This document shows, piece after piece, positions 1 through 12,800 of a DNA stretch of 64,000 nt. This stretch comes from Doris montereyensis. Its lineage: Eukaryota > Mollusca > Gastropoda > Nudibranchia > Dorididae. The position numbers and the translations under genes are program-made. The notes beneath the pieces are model-generated. The model was not told the origin of the DNA. It saw only the letters and a list, made by a program, of their open reading frames with translations, and did not search any database. Every line of letters starts with the position of its first letter. Positions within the stretch are counted from its first letter, which is position 1. The stretch spans positions 140,300 to 204,299 of the forward strand of contig JAXRKP010000867.1 in the NCBI GenBank assembly GCA_037039925.1, in the 5' to 3' direction.

Positions 1-986
1 TAAAGAGCGAAGCATGTACAGGCACCCATTAAAGCTGTATTTGATATATTTACTCGATATTGCTCATTTCAAGACAACACGCCCTCTCATTTGTTTTTAC
101 AATGTACCGTATGTCTGTCTGATCTTTAAGTTTTATCTCACCATTTTCATAACATCTCCGAAGTGATACCCCAAAGCATAAAATTTTTATTATATATTTC
201 GTGAACTACACATAACCTGAACTATGCGTACGGAATTTGCAAGTGCTTCCTTCCTCCATTTTCCTCATTCATCATCTTTCTTTCATCCATCATATCGTGA
301 TAGCACATGATTGTACGTAATTAGTAGACCTATATTCTTCCTTTTCTCATTGTAAAGCCTGTGGCCATAGCATTATGTGACTAACTAGTGCTCTCATTCA
401 ATACAAAGAGACATAATAAAAAGGAAGAAAGGAACTGGTTTACATGATACAGATATATTAATATTATTCTACATAAAACTGCCATAATATAATACTGGTT
501 GGCTAATTAAATCAGGCGTTTCAAGATCAACACTGAACTCTGCAAAATATATTATTTTTATTATCTCCCTTGCGGATCCGAGTGCCACGTATTTTGTGAG
601 ACGCATGCGTTGTATCAATCACATCCGGAAACAATTCGTGTACAGAAAATCATCGTGAACGTCTTGTAATGTGGACCGTGTCAGATGGCTTGGGTTATGA
701 AAACATCATGACATTTATAGGAAATTAGGCGTTACGTCTACTCTTTGTCGTCTTGGCATCACATTGATGTGGAAGCGAGACGATCAAAATAAAATCGTAA
801 TCAAATCATAGACCTTCTGATTTTCTTTGTGACAAACGTGACATGATTATGATTGATTTGGAATAAAAGGATCTGTAAGTCTAGAATCTAAGTTGTAGCT
901 AGACTTTGACTCAACGCTCTAGACGTGTGAGATTTACTTTGTTCTATCAATCGAAGCTTGTATTTTGATACTGAGACCTATTTCAG
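1..986. promoter_or_regulatory. SEC24 upstream region and likely 5'UTR/promoter
   Basis: No coding signal is seen. Promoter-like elements are a 10-bp palindrome ACGCATGCGT at 601-610 (resembling an NRF1 core) and an ETS-like ATCCGGAA at about 623-630. A splice-acceptor-like CTATTTCAG ends at 986, just before the start codon, so the first coding exon may begin at 987 with a non-coding exon further upstream. The transcription start cannot be placed from sequence alone. Confidence 0.35.
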
Positions 987-996
987 ACGTGGACAC

Positions 997-1015
997 ATGT
1001 ATCAACCACCAGCTG
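997..1015 (+). CDS. SEC24 coding exon 1 (start codon)
   Basis: ATG at 997 opens MYQPPAG and runs into the donor GTAAGA at 1016. The split glycine codon (G|GC) joins in frame to the exon at 2871. The Pro-rich start fits the rest of the N-terminus. The exon is only 19 coding bases, so it rests on the splice phase and composition; a different first exon is possible. Confidence 0.6.
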
Positions 1016-4000
1016 GTAAGAAAAACACCCCAACAATATGGTTGTAATGTGGCTGTGGTACGAAACTCGTTCAGAATACTGAGAGAATAGATAGATCTAG
1101 ATCTAGTCTCTTTTTAAAATCTAGAGATGTAGAGAATCTAGAGGGGAGCTAGATGCCTAGATCTAGAATCTAGATCTATCTGTGCCTGGACTGAGGGATG
1201 GTTTAAAAATTTAAGTTAGATTTAGATCCATGTCCTTGTCCAATTCAATACTAGCTGAGTGAGAAAAACATCGCTGTCATCTCAATCTGAATCTTCACAA
1301 TTGACAATCAATAGGCCTACAGCCAATTATACAGATTCAGATTAGATCTAATATCTAGATCTAAGTCAAGAGATCTAGATTCCATATATCAAATCTAAGG
1401 AAGGAATGCAGTGCTGTCTGTCTAAGAACCTGGTTGCCGGGGAGACAGAAACAGGTGGTTCTTAGGCCCGGACCGGATTCTAACTTAGGCATACTCTGAT
1501 GTGGTTTCTTTGGCTTCAGTATTCATGTATTTTTGGCCATGGGTGGCGAGTCTTCATCCTGTCTGTCAATGAGTGTCTGACGCGCCCGTGTGACATGTTT
1601 TTAATACCTACTGGTGCCTGTACCAATGCAGTAGACTTCCCACAGGTCTACCTTCTATGATTCGCTTGCAACATATCACAGGTTATCGACAATTGTTGGC
1701 GTTAAATTAAAGGGGATTTTTATTTTCATGACTCTCACCTTACGATCAGACCGGGTTCTAGATGGACCAGGTTGTACTCTTAGGATAGAAGTTTTACCGA
1801 AAAATTCTGTTGCATGGAAATAACAGGTTCTGAGATAGACCAGGTTCTTAGGCCGATGCCACTGTACCACCTTAGTCGGGACCCTGCAATTATTTTAACA
1901 TCTATCACCATCCCTGAAATCCCACCCGCCGGACACAGTGTAGGTGATAGATTTTAAAATAATGGCAGAAGTCTTGACCAAATCTAGATCTAATTCTTAT
2001 AAAGTGTGGAAAGGAATACCATACTAGGGTATCCTAAAATTTCACTAGTGAGTGAAATTCAATGAGAAGTAAATATATCCCATATCAAACCATGTTTAGA
2101 CATTATGAAATCATGTTTCCATAGAGAAAAAATACCTTCAAACTCCAAACAGCAGCCATCTTCTTGCTTTGTCATTGTTTTCCGTTTTGATAAGTTAAAA
2201 TTTAGGATTTTTGCCCTGCGCTAACTCTGATGCACGCTATCTAGCAACACAGCTGTTGGGATGCGGTGCCTGCGAGATTTACGCTTGCTCGGATGGGGAG
2301 GGGGGTGCTCTGGGTAAGGGGTGGTGACAGCATAGGTATTTTTTGGTGAACCTACGGTTTAGCACATCCCGGGAGTGAAAATTTGTGTTCGTACTATACT
2401 TACAGTTAGAACGCCTATAGTAGGATTTAGTCGATCGAAAGGAAGAAATCTGTCACAATTGTACTCGTCTTTGAGTCCGATAATGATTACAAAAGTACAA
2501 ATTTCACAAACATTTTTTCTTGCTGTCCCCTGTGCAAAAACCGTGTTCAATTAGTATTTTGTTTCCTGTGCAAATTGAACAAGGTTTTTGTTTTATTATT
2601 TTTTAGGGCAGTTTTATTGTTTTGATTTCAACATTTTGTAACAGAAAATCGCAAAGTTTTAGATTTGTGCTTAATTTATAGTTGTTGGGGGTTAGTCATG
2701 AACAAGATCAAACCACTTCTTGATTGTGCAGGTTACTAAAGTTATTTTTGTATAGAAACTTAACAAGCAAGGATAAAATGCCTGTTCAGTTCAGATAACA
2801 TAGCATGTTAAAATTATGTTTTATATTAAAACAGTACATGTATTGATTTGCTGTTTGCTTTTCTTCTCAGGCCCAAATAAACCACAGGGAATGTTTCCAC
2901 CCCCTCCACAAGGCCAATTGCCAGTCAATGGCCCATCAGCTCAACAAGGCCTTGGTCCTTCCGGTCAGTTTGCCCCAAATCAAGCTCCACCACCAAGGTC
3001 AGACATGAATGGTTTTGGTGTGCCTTCACAGCCGCAATTCCCTTCTAGGCCTCCACAAAGCAGAGGCCCTGCTCCACCAACATCAAACCCTCCTCCTTTT
3101 CAACCTGGAAACCCATTAGGGGCCGTTTCAAGCCGACCACCGTTACCATCCCAAGGCAATGGACCTTTTAATACAACCAGTGGGATAAAGAGGCCGCCTG
3201 GCCCTTCCAGCTTTCAGCAGCCCAGATTTGGGCCTCGCCTGTGAATCAGCCCTCACAACCTCAGGTGCCTCAATCTCCATATACCTTTCAACCCCGACCA
3301 AATTTGCCGCCGACAAGCACACAGCAAGCAAGGCCACAGAATCCAAATGGTCAAGTGGCTCCGCCACCACCATCACAAAATATGGCATTTCCCCCAAAAT
3401 ACGACACAGAGTAAGTTACAAATCTTTTTATTTCTCAATGTCAGGGGCGTTTTTGAAATTTCTTTTTGGTGTGAAATGAAAAATTGAGTCTTGACTAACA
3501 GCTTGTTGCATGGTCTGATTTTGTTGATTTCACATTCAAACATCGCCCACTCCCTCCAATAATTTATAAATATCATGCATGGGTTTATGAAGCAGAAATT
3601 ATGCTTCAAAGTTTGTTTCCGCTCTTTAAAAAGGAGAGCTAATTGAAGGTTTCAACAACAAAAGATGAGCAAAACAAGAAAATTATCAATATTCACTCAA
3701 ACCTCAGTGTATTGCCTCCCGTTATACTGCTATTGTCGCCTACTGCCAGCTTTTCACATTTGTACGCATCAGGCAGTATACAAAAGCAATCAAATACTCA
3801 TTAATTATACTGCCATCCACCAGGAAACAGCAAGATGAGAGGTAAGTGAAAGGAAGTTGGTAGGATCTACCAGCAGATCCCTGAAATCGCCCACACTACT
3901 TCTATTACTACTACTTCTTCTACTACTACTTCCAGGGGGGTGTCTCAAATCCAATAATAAATTCTAATGGGAAGGTCGCTGTAATGTAAAGTCCAAATAC

Positions 4001-6781
4001 TTATCCTATACGATCATATACTAGACAAACACTTAAAATGTTTGGATTACACATCATGTGATTAAGACAAAGCAGGTAAGTTTATCACATCAGAAGAATG
4101 ACGATGAGACTGGCTAGATGCTGGATTTAGCCACACATTGAACGTGATCACCTGAGTGGGCTTTTACTAAATAAATTTCAAAGAACTTACTTACCTCATA
4201 TATAGGCCTACATTGTATGTGTATTGATGATTTATGTGCACATTATAGAATTGTGTTGTGTGTTCAATTGTGATTTTAGAAAAACACCCAGGGTATAATT
4301 GATATGCGGTGACAACAATTGAAGTAAAACACCGCATAAAGAAGAGATAAACATATCTGTACCATTTATCGTAATCATATACTAACATAAATAATATACT
4401 ATAGGTCATTCCAGGCATGGATGCCGCCTAATGGGAACGTCACTTAATTAAACAGCTTTGACTGTGCTGTACATTGTACTAGAGTAGCATTTTCACATGC
4501 AGTGGACCTGCCCTGGTTCTTATAGATTTACATGTACTTTACATCAACGTTGATTATCTTCCTAGTAATACTGGCCAAAGACGTTTTTGTTATAACGCCA
4601 AGTTACCACTGACACAGCAGTTGGTGATAAATTGAGGTTTGAGTGTATAATTATATGAGGTGTCAAAATTTCAAGGCATGAGGTTTCTTAAAAGTAAAAG
4701 CTTTTCAGCACAAATAATTGTGTCTTTATTTGCTGCTTGCTTTTTTTCGTCACCGTTTAGAGGTTAGCTACATTTTTTTCAAGCAAAAATGATTTGTTTA
4801 CTCTATGATTGTATAAAAATACATAATTCCTGAAATTTAGTTCATTTTATTGGCAATCTCTTTTCTTAAATTCTGTTGGTTATTATGTCTTAGAACAAAG
4901 TTTTCAACCCTGGGTCTTATGCCATTCCTAGTTAAGCTCTCTCATGGAGTGGGATTTGTTTTAAATATTAAACAAATCAAAATACCACTTTCATTATAAG
5001 GACGATGATTGGGCATCGTTCATTTACTGCAGGATGTAGCCCTCTGCAGATGCCTTCCATAAAGTTCTATTCCCTGCTCTCCTCGGTCCTGTTGCGCCCA
5101 TTTTTTATGTCATCGTGCCATCTTGTTGGTGGTCTTCCTTTGCGTCCATTTCTTGGCTGCCGTTCTGTACATCTTTTTGTCCATCTATTGTCAATAAACT
5201 GAGCAGAGCTACATGGCCATTTCATTATAAATATATACTTTATTTATTCTCTATAATAATGTAATGATGAAGGCTTTTAAATGAAGTGATATTTTTTGTT
5301 TTCAACATAATTTAAGAAACTCTTTTTAAATAGTTGCCATCTCATGTTTATCTGCCCATAACATGTCAAAATAATCTAATAATGAAAGAAAATAGATCTA
5401 TATCTCATTCAAATTTGGTACTGTACCCAAAGCCTCCGACAGTTTTGATTAAGGAGGAACAAAATTTGTTCTGGAAGATGAGTTAAATTTAAAAATGTAA
5501 ATCTCTCTCTCTCTTTCTTTCTTTTCTATTCACCTTGAACTGTATGTCCTGTCACTGGGAATGCAGGTCGTCCAAATGAATTACCAGTTCCTTTCCATGG
5601 GCAAGGTCAATATTCTCATCAAGTGAACCCATTAATGCAAAAAACACCTACACAAACCCCTGGTAATTCAGGTAACTTTTGTCTTCATTGACAATTTTAA
5701 TTTGTTTACGTTAGGTAACTTGCTTCAAATTCTTACATTAAAAAATGGTAAACAAATTTTTGACTTTTATATAGATTCGTGTCATTGGCTTATAATATAC
5801 ATTGTTAGGTGTTGCGTTTGAGTTGTTTTTGTCTCTCAGCTCACTGTTTACTATTATTTCTTTACTGTCCCAGGTACGGTTTGAGAGAGAATGAGACAGA
5901 AGTTTAAGGCTTACAAAAGAAAAAAGTCATAGCTTGTTGATTCAAAGTGATGTCTACTTTCATTATTCACTCTCATCCCATGATGTGGTCCTGGTGCTCA
6001 TATTAAGTGCAGATCTACCCAGGCCATAGAATGTAGGGGGGGGGGGGAGATAAATGATTTTCTTTTGACTGCTTGATCTATCTTATTCTTGAGTTATATA
6101 AGTGAGGAATGGTTTCAAAGATGATGAAGAATAGATTCCTTTGATTTGCCGTTTTAGTTAACTTGTAAGTGTCAAGCAGAAGGAAATCCAAAATGAAAAA
6201 CAAAAAGGCCAGCAAAAACAGTCCCATTCCCAACTTTTATTCAGCATGCCAAAAAGCATATTGGGAAAAGAAGAAAGGAACAAAAGGCTTTGAGAAATAC
6301 ATAAAGTGAATGCAAACAAACAAAGAAGTGTTTTTGTGAATTCTTATGGGTGTTGCATTATCTGCTCTGCTTGCTGTTAAGATTATAAATAATGGAACTA
6401 TGTGCATGAAATTTTTGTATGGTGTCTCTTTGTTTCTATTTATATATAATTGAAATAATAAATGTTCTTGCTTTTAATAGTTAAGTGTATAACTAACTGT
6501 GAACAGAATGTAATAATTTTCTCCTCTGTGTGTTCCCTAAGTCCTTGGTGAAATTAATCATTTTTGTACTCGCAATCAAGAATGATAATTTTGAAATATA
6601 ATTCTTTATATTGAAGATAAATTTCTAATCTTAAGCTGTAATTGTATAAATTGTTCAGATTTGTTGCATGGTTTTTCCTGTTTTCTTTCTATTCTTTTGA
6701 GCTTTTGGTCACTTTTCCTCACCATTTTCTCTCTACAGCCTACTGTGCTTTTCTCCAGTTCTTTCATTCATACATTTACTC

Positions 6782-6815
<34 letters not shown>

Positions 6816-9800
6816 CCCCCCCCCCTCCCCGCTCCCTCCCTCCCTCCCTATATGAGAGACTAAACTATAAGCTCAATTACATTCATCATAAGAAACTTGT
6901 GCAATATTTTAGTTTTCTGTCTCTATTTTCCAAGTGTTTAATGTTAAATTCATCTAGAGCAAGAAATAGGTTGTAGGTATGTTACAGAACTTCATATTTG
7001 CTGTCTGTAAACAAACAAAGCGAAACTTATTATGACATAACTGTGCATCCTATTATCATTCATTTCCTTCCATTTTCAATTGTGAAATTGCAGTATATTT
7101 TGATTTTTGTTTGAATTCAGAACCACCTTCACAGAAATCATCTCGCTGGGCATCTCCAGTATCTGGAACAGCTATTGATGCACTAGAAGGCCAGTTTTCA
7201 CCTGAGCAAGGTGGGAAAATGTGTAAACCATAAATAAGATATTTTTCTCAAGTATACCAAATGACTTCATCTATTTTTTTCTGATCTATGTTTAATGAGG
7301 TCATTGAATCCCTTTGCAAACTGTAGGCTTTTGTTTTTTTTTTTTTTACCAACGAAATAAGTTCATGTTATGTAAAATAATGTCACTGACGATCTATGGA
7401 AATATTTGATTGCAGTGCCACAAGGGGTTCCAATGCCAGGATTTGGTTCACCATCAGCCAGTTCCAATGTACCACCACAACCCCAAGGCACTCCTTCGTT
7501 TCCAGGCATGGGGCAGGTGCAGAGTCCAGTGCGATATGGACCTCCGCAACCTCAGTCGTCTCAGTCTGGTTTTACTTCAGGCCCCCCAAACCGGGAATGC
7601 CCCTTCTTCCACCTCAGACGAGTCAAGCTACTCAGCAATTTCCAGGGCTGCCTCCTAGCTCTCAGACAAGCCACTTCCAGCCCCCTGCCTCGACCGCCAA
7701 CTATGGGCAGATGCCTCCGATGGTGCATAACACAAGTGGTGGTCAGCCTCTCCCTCCTCCTTCCAGCTCTTCTATGCCTCCGTATGGAGGGTCTGCAGCT
7801 GGCTCTTTTCCCCCACCACTATCTGTCGCTGGACAAAGGCCTGGAGCGCCTCCTTCCTACTCCTATCCAGGCGGAATGGTAGGTGGTATATCATTTTATG
7901 TAGAAAATTTTAAGTGTATCTTCACTTTGTAAGTTTGAGTAGATGTAGGAAGACATACATGAGCCATTGACCAAATGCTGACTTGGTTTTAAACAAAGAA
8001 CGGTCTGTAGTTTAAGGTTGATGACATAATTTTATGTGACTATGATAAAAAAAAAGTGGGCTAGAAGAACAAAGGGAAGTCAAGAAAATACTTTTAACTA
8101 GGAAAAAAAGGCCCTCTCACCCTGAAAGACGATAATCTTTAAAACAAAGCAAAACAAGAGAAGAAAAAGGAAAGCAAAGCAAGGATAAAAAAAGTATAAA
8201 TTTTCATTGTATATGGAAACAAAACAAAAGAAGTAGATTTAGGCAAAAAAAATATGCATATCAAGAAGAAATATGTTGGCATGAAGCAAAAATTGTTAAA
8301 ATAATAGTCTAGATTGAAAAGCTTCCAAATTTTCAGTAATTTGTTATAACAAATCAGCTGATGATTAAATTATTGGGGTGGGTGTTTAAAAGAGAGGATA
8401 TGATAATTCTAAACTAATCATGCATGCACCAAGTAGGATGATCAAAAGTGCTGACCTGAGGACTTCCTTTTAAAAATATTCCAGAGCATGTCTTACACTC
8501 ATCTTAATACAGAAAATAAGGTAAAGAATTCTCGCTTGAGAAGAGGCAAATTTCTTCTAGTGTTACTATATGGCCATTATCTTCTCACATTGATTATCTA
8601 AATCATCTCACCCTTTGCCGACAGCCTCCACCCTCAGGACAAAGGCCACCTCTTCCTGGTCAGATGATGCCGGGACAGTTGCCTCGACAGATGCCTCCTT
8701 TCCAGCCGCCACAGGATCAACCTGGAGCATACAACACACAACCCCACATGTATCAACCTGGTCAGGTGCCTCCCAACCAAGGCCTGCTGTTCCTGGCATG
8801 GGCACATATCCCAACAGCGTTGGTGGTGTGATGCAGGGATTCAATCAAATGGGCATTCAGGTGGGCATAAGCAATAAGGCATGAGTTTAATTTGATTATC
8901 CAGGGGATTTTAGAATTATTAGGTCTGCATTTCTGTGAGTTTTGATTTTCCTTTTAAAAGGGTATGCCAGGTGAAGAATAGCACTGGTGCACAGGTCTAA
9001 AACGAAGCAGGTGGAAGAGAAATATTTTGTGGAGAGTTTCAAAGTAATTGTGTGTGATTCTGTAATTATAAGTTTGCATATGTTTCATTCAGTTTTTATC
9101 TCAACCTCCGGCTGAGTAAGAAATTGCGTTATCATGCTCTGGCACAAACAGCTTCGCTTCTGCCGTTTTTGAAGAAAGTTTTATTTTTTGGAGAGATTAG
9201 AGAACTTAGATTGCTGTTCCTCACATAGCTTGCCTAAAGCAGTGAACCAATGAACTTCAAATAACCATTTATCAAGTCACAGTAGATGCTATTTCAGACT
9301 TTTTACCTTAAAAAATAGACTGCTTATGCTAAGGACACTTGACAGTCAAAAAGCATTTCTATCATTTTCTTTTACTAGGATTCCCAGAGGTCTGTAAATC
9401 TTCTGAATGAGAGAAACCTCATTCCACCAGAAGGCCTTGAAACACCCAAACCAGTTTTTGCCCATGATCATAAAAAGTGAATTGCAGCCCAGAGTAAGTT
9501 TGCATTCATCACATTTTTACTTAATTTTTCATATTGACCAATTGAGTCCATACAGTGAAATTACATTTTTAACTGTAAAAGGTATGTCCAGCTATCATCG
9601 AATGGTTTCTCACAATATGACCCTTCTTCACACTATAGTGTGTTTTAAATATAGTATAATAGATTTACTTTTCTGTTGCTGCTTTTATTTCATCATAGAA
9701 GTTGTTGGCCATGCTCATAAATTTATTACTAATTGTATTTTCAGTGTTTTCCGGTGTACTTTGAATGCAATTCCAAACACTTCAGCATTGTTGAACAAAG

Positions 9801-12800
9801 CAAGACTTCCTTGGGCGTTCTTATTCATCCATTTAGAGACTTATCGGTTTGTATTGGGATTTCCTCTTTGTTTTTATTTGTAACTGAAGCTGAGTTTATT
9901 ATTTTTCCACTGTCCTCATATTGTTGACCTCCAATCTGTATTTTCATGAGCTTAGAAAAGTAACACTCTTACATTCCTGTCATGTACTCAATTTCAACTT
10001 GTATGAAATTAGCTCGCAGTGCTCATCTTTAAGGGCTCAGAAAGCTTGTGAGCTTATTATGGCTGCCACAGACGTACAATGGAGACAAAATCGATTTTAA
10101 TGCTCACGTTTTCTCCATTAATTATTTCATCCACTTTAACACTGAAAGCAAAGGCTTTTTATTTATTGTCTAAATTATGCTATAAAATGGCTTTACCTAA
10201 GAGAGAAAATGACCAAAACTTGAAAAGTTTCTTTGATATTGGGAGAATATACACATCTGTCCTATTTTCAGGATGAATCAATTGAAAATGTAAGTAAATG
10301 GAAATTTAAAAGTACAACTCTGCCTTCTTTCTTAGTTATATGAAGACATATATATCTATACACACTTAACGCTAAGTGCTTCTTTTTCCCCTATCTATGG
10401 CTTTGGGCTCCCCTGCAAATTGTTTATCCAATCTGTTTATTTGGTTATGGTGTCATTAGCACTCGTCTTGGTACAAGTTTGGGCGTTGTTTTTTTTAAGG
10501 AGGGGTTTACAGGATTCTTCTGGTTTTTTTCTCTCGCAGCGATTGTAACAAAACGCCTCACAGGTACATACTGTTGAAAACGATTATCTTCATGTCCGCA
10601 TGCGTTCATTTTAAGCAATATTGAAATGAAACAAATAAATCCTTTTCATTTTTTTTACTCCTCAGCCTTGCTTTTTCTCTTAAACTTTACGTATTTTATC
10701 TCTGATGGAGGAACCCCCCTCCCCCCCACCCACCCCTTCTCTCTGTCTGTCTCTCTCTCTTGAACAACACCTTTAGAATGTGAGGGTAGATAATAAATCT
10801 TTGTCGATTCTTCTTATGTCTAAAACTAGCAGAATTTTGCATATGCTGTGAATTTTCATCTTTCAATTGAAGTAGAAGCGTTTTATCTTTTTGTTTCACC
10901 CTTTATTGCTTTGTTTAGATGCTTATTTTAGGATTCCTGTGTAATAATAACTCTCAATCTATGATTTATGTTTGCTTTGGGATTATGCTAATTCAAAGCA
11001 GCTGAATTTCATCTTTGGCAAATCTATTTATCTATTTTTATTTTCATTCTTGTCGGAAAGAAGATGAATCATCTAAAATGAGCTCCAATCATTTGTTAAC
11101 TATTTAAGCACTATATGACTGTGTTTGAAGGATAGAAAAATGACACTTAAGCGTGCTTGTCCTGCTTGTGATATGTACTGGAGTATGGATTGCTAACTTG
11201 TAGACATTTTCAATTGTATTTTTTTTGTTTTGTTTACCCCTTAAACTATTTGAAAATTTATACCATAAGTAACATGAAACATATAAAAACAATATTTGAT
11301 GCAACAATACAAAAATGCTGATTTTCGACAAATACACTTTGATTACGTCTTACTTTGGATATTATTTATATCCTCAGCAATTGCCTGTGATCCAGTCAAG
11401 TGTCATTGTTCTGTCGTTCTTGTCGAACCTACATCAATCCATTTGTGGTTTTTGTTGATTCAATGGAGATGGAAGTGTAATTTATGTTTCAGAGTCAATG
11501 AACGTGAGTTTTAGAAAAAAAAGTATAAATTTTAAAAATAACGATATCTGTAATATCTATTCAATGTGTGAAAACTCTTTGTAAGAATAAGAGAAGCATA
11601 GAAAGTAATTGTTGGTGGGTGCTACTGGTAGGTCCTACTTCTCCTTTCCTTCTTTCACTTATCTTTTATCTTGCTGTTTCCTCTTAATTCACCCTGAGAT
11701 CACCACAATGGTGGACGAGGTAAATTTCAATGAAGCAAAATAGACAGTAATTGCTGATTTAAGTTCAGTTATGTTAAAAATAGGAAGTGAATAGACCTGA
11801 TGTTCAGGGTTAAAGACAGACTGTGAAGTTAGCCGCTTGCTTTCTGTCTTTGAATTTTTTCAAATTTTATTTGATTTTACTCGCATCATAAGTAAGGTGA
11901 TCTTTGGTTTTTTGGAAGGGTTTTTAAAATTTTTGTTCTGGGAGAGCTGGTGGACATGATCTTGACTAGAATTGAAATATTATGTGTGTGTGTCATTCCC
12001 CATTTTTTGAAAGAGTGAATCAGTGTCCATTGTACAAACAGCATTCAAGGTTTAGATAAGCATAGAAATTTGACAATGATATGTTCTTTTTTAAGGCTGA
12101 GCAATAGAATCCATTGTGCTTTTGAAAGCTAAAAGAAAATAATGAACAAAAGCATTTCATGCACAGCATTTATAGTCATGAAAATAATTGTATTCATCAG
12201 TACCAGACGAAGTTTTCGCTTGATCCGGTAAGCAAGACTTATGGAGACCTCAGAGGCGACCTGAGATCAAATCTGCCACTATTGAGTTTATCGCTCCATC
12301 AGAATACATGGTAGGTTTCTTTATTTGTTCTCAGTTGGTTTGGGTTGTTTTTTTTTTCATGTTCACATTTGATCTTGATCACCTGTAATATGTGTAAGAC
12401 TGAGCACCATCATTATCCTCTTCAACTCGTTTTCTAGTGATTTCAGTTATAAAATAAACAACTGCACAGTATTTTTACCAATATTTTTTACTTTTGTAAG
12501 AAGAAGAAAATGCTTGTTTACAATGCAATTATTAGGCCCTGATTTTCTGTTAAATCTGTGTTTGTACATATTTGACAATATCTGATCTATACATTTCTGA
12601 TATTTCAGTTGAGACCTCCCCAACCTGCTGTGTACCTCTTTCTGTTGGATGTTTCCTTTAATGCTGTTGAAACAGGTAAACAATTTATAACATCTGTCTC
12701 ATAAGGCTGTGGAAGTCATCTGATTAACATGTTTAAACTTCTTAATAAGTGGGGACTCGGTAGTCCAGAGGCAAGGTGTCGGCCTCTCAACCAAGAGGCA

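Noticed and set aside
3143..3397. 84-codon minus-strand frame
   Set aside because: Antisense shadow of SEC24 exon 2.
8608..8844. 78-codon minus-strand frame
   Set aside because: Antisense shadow of SEC24 exon 6.
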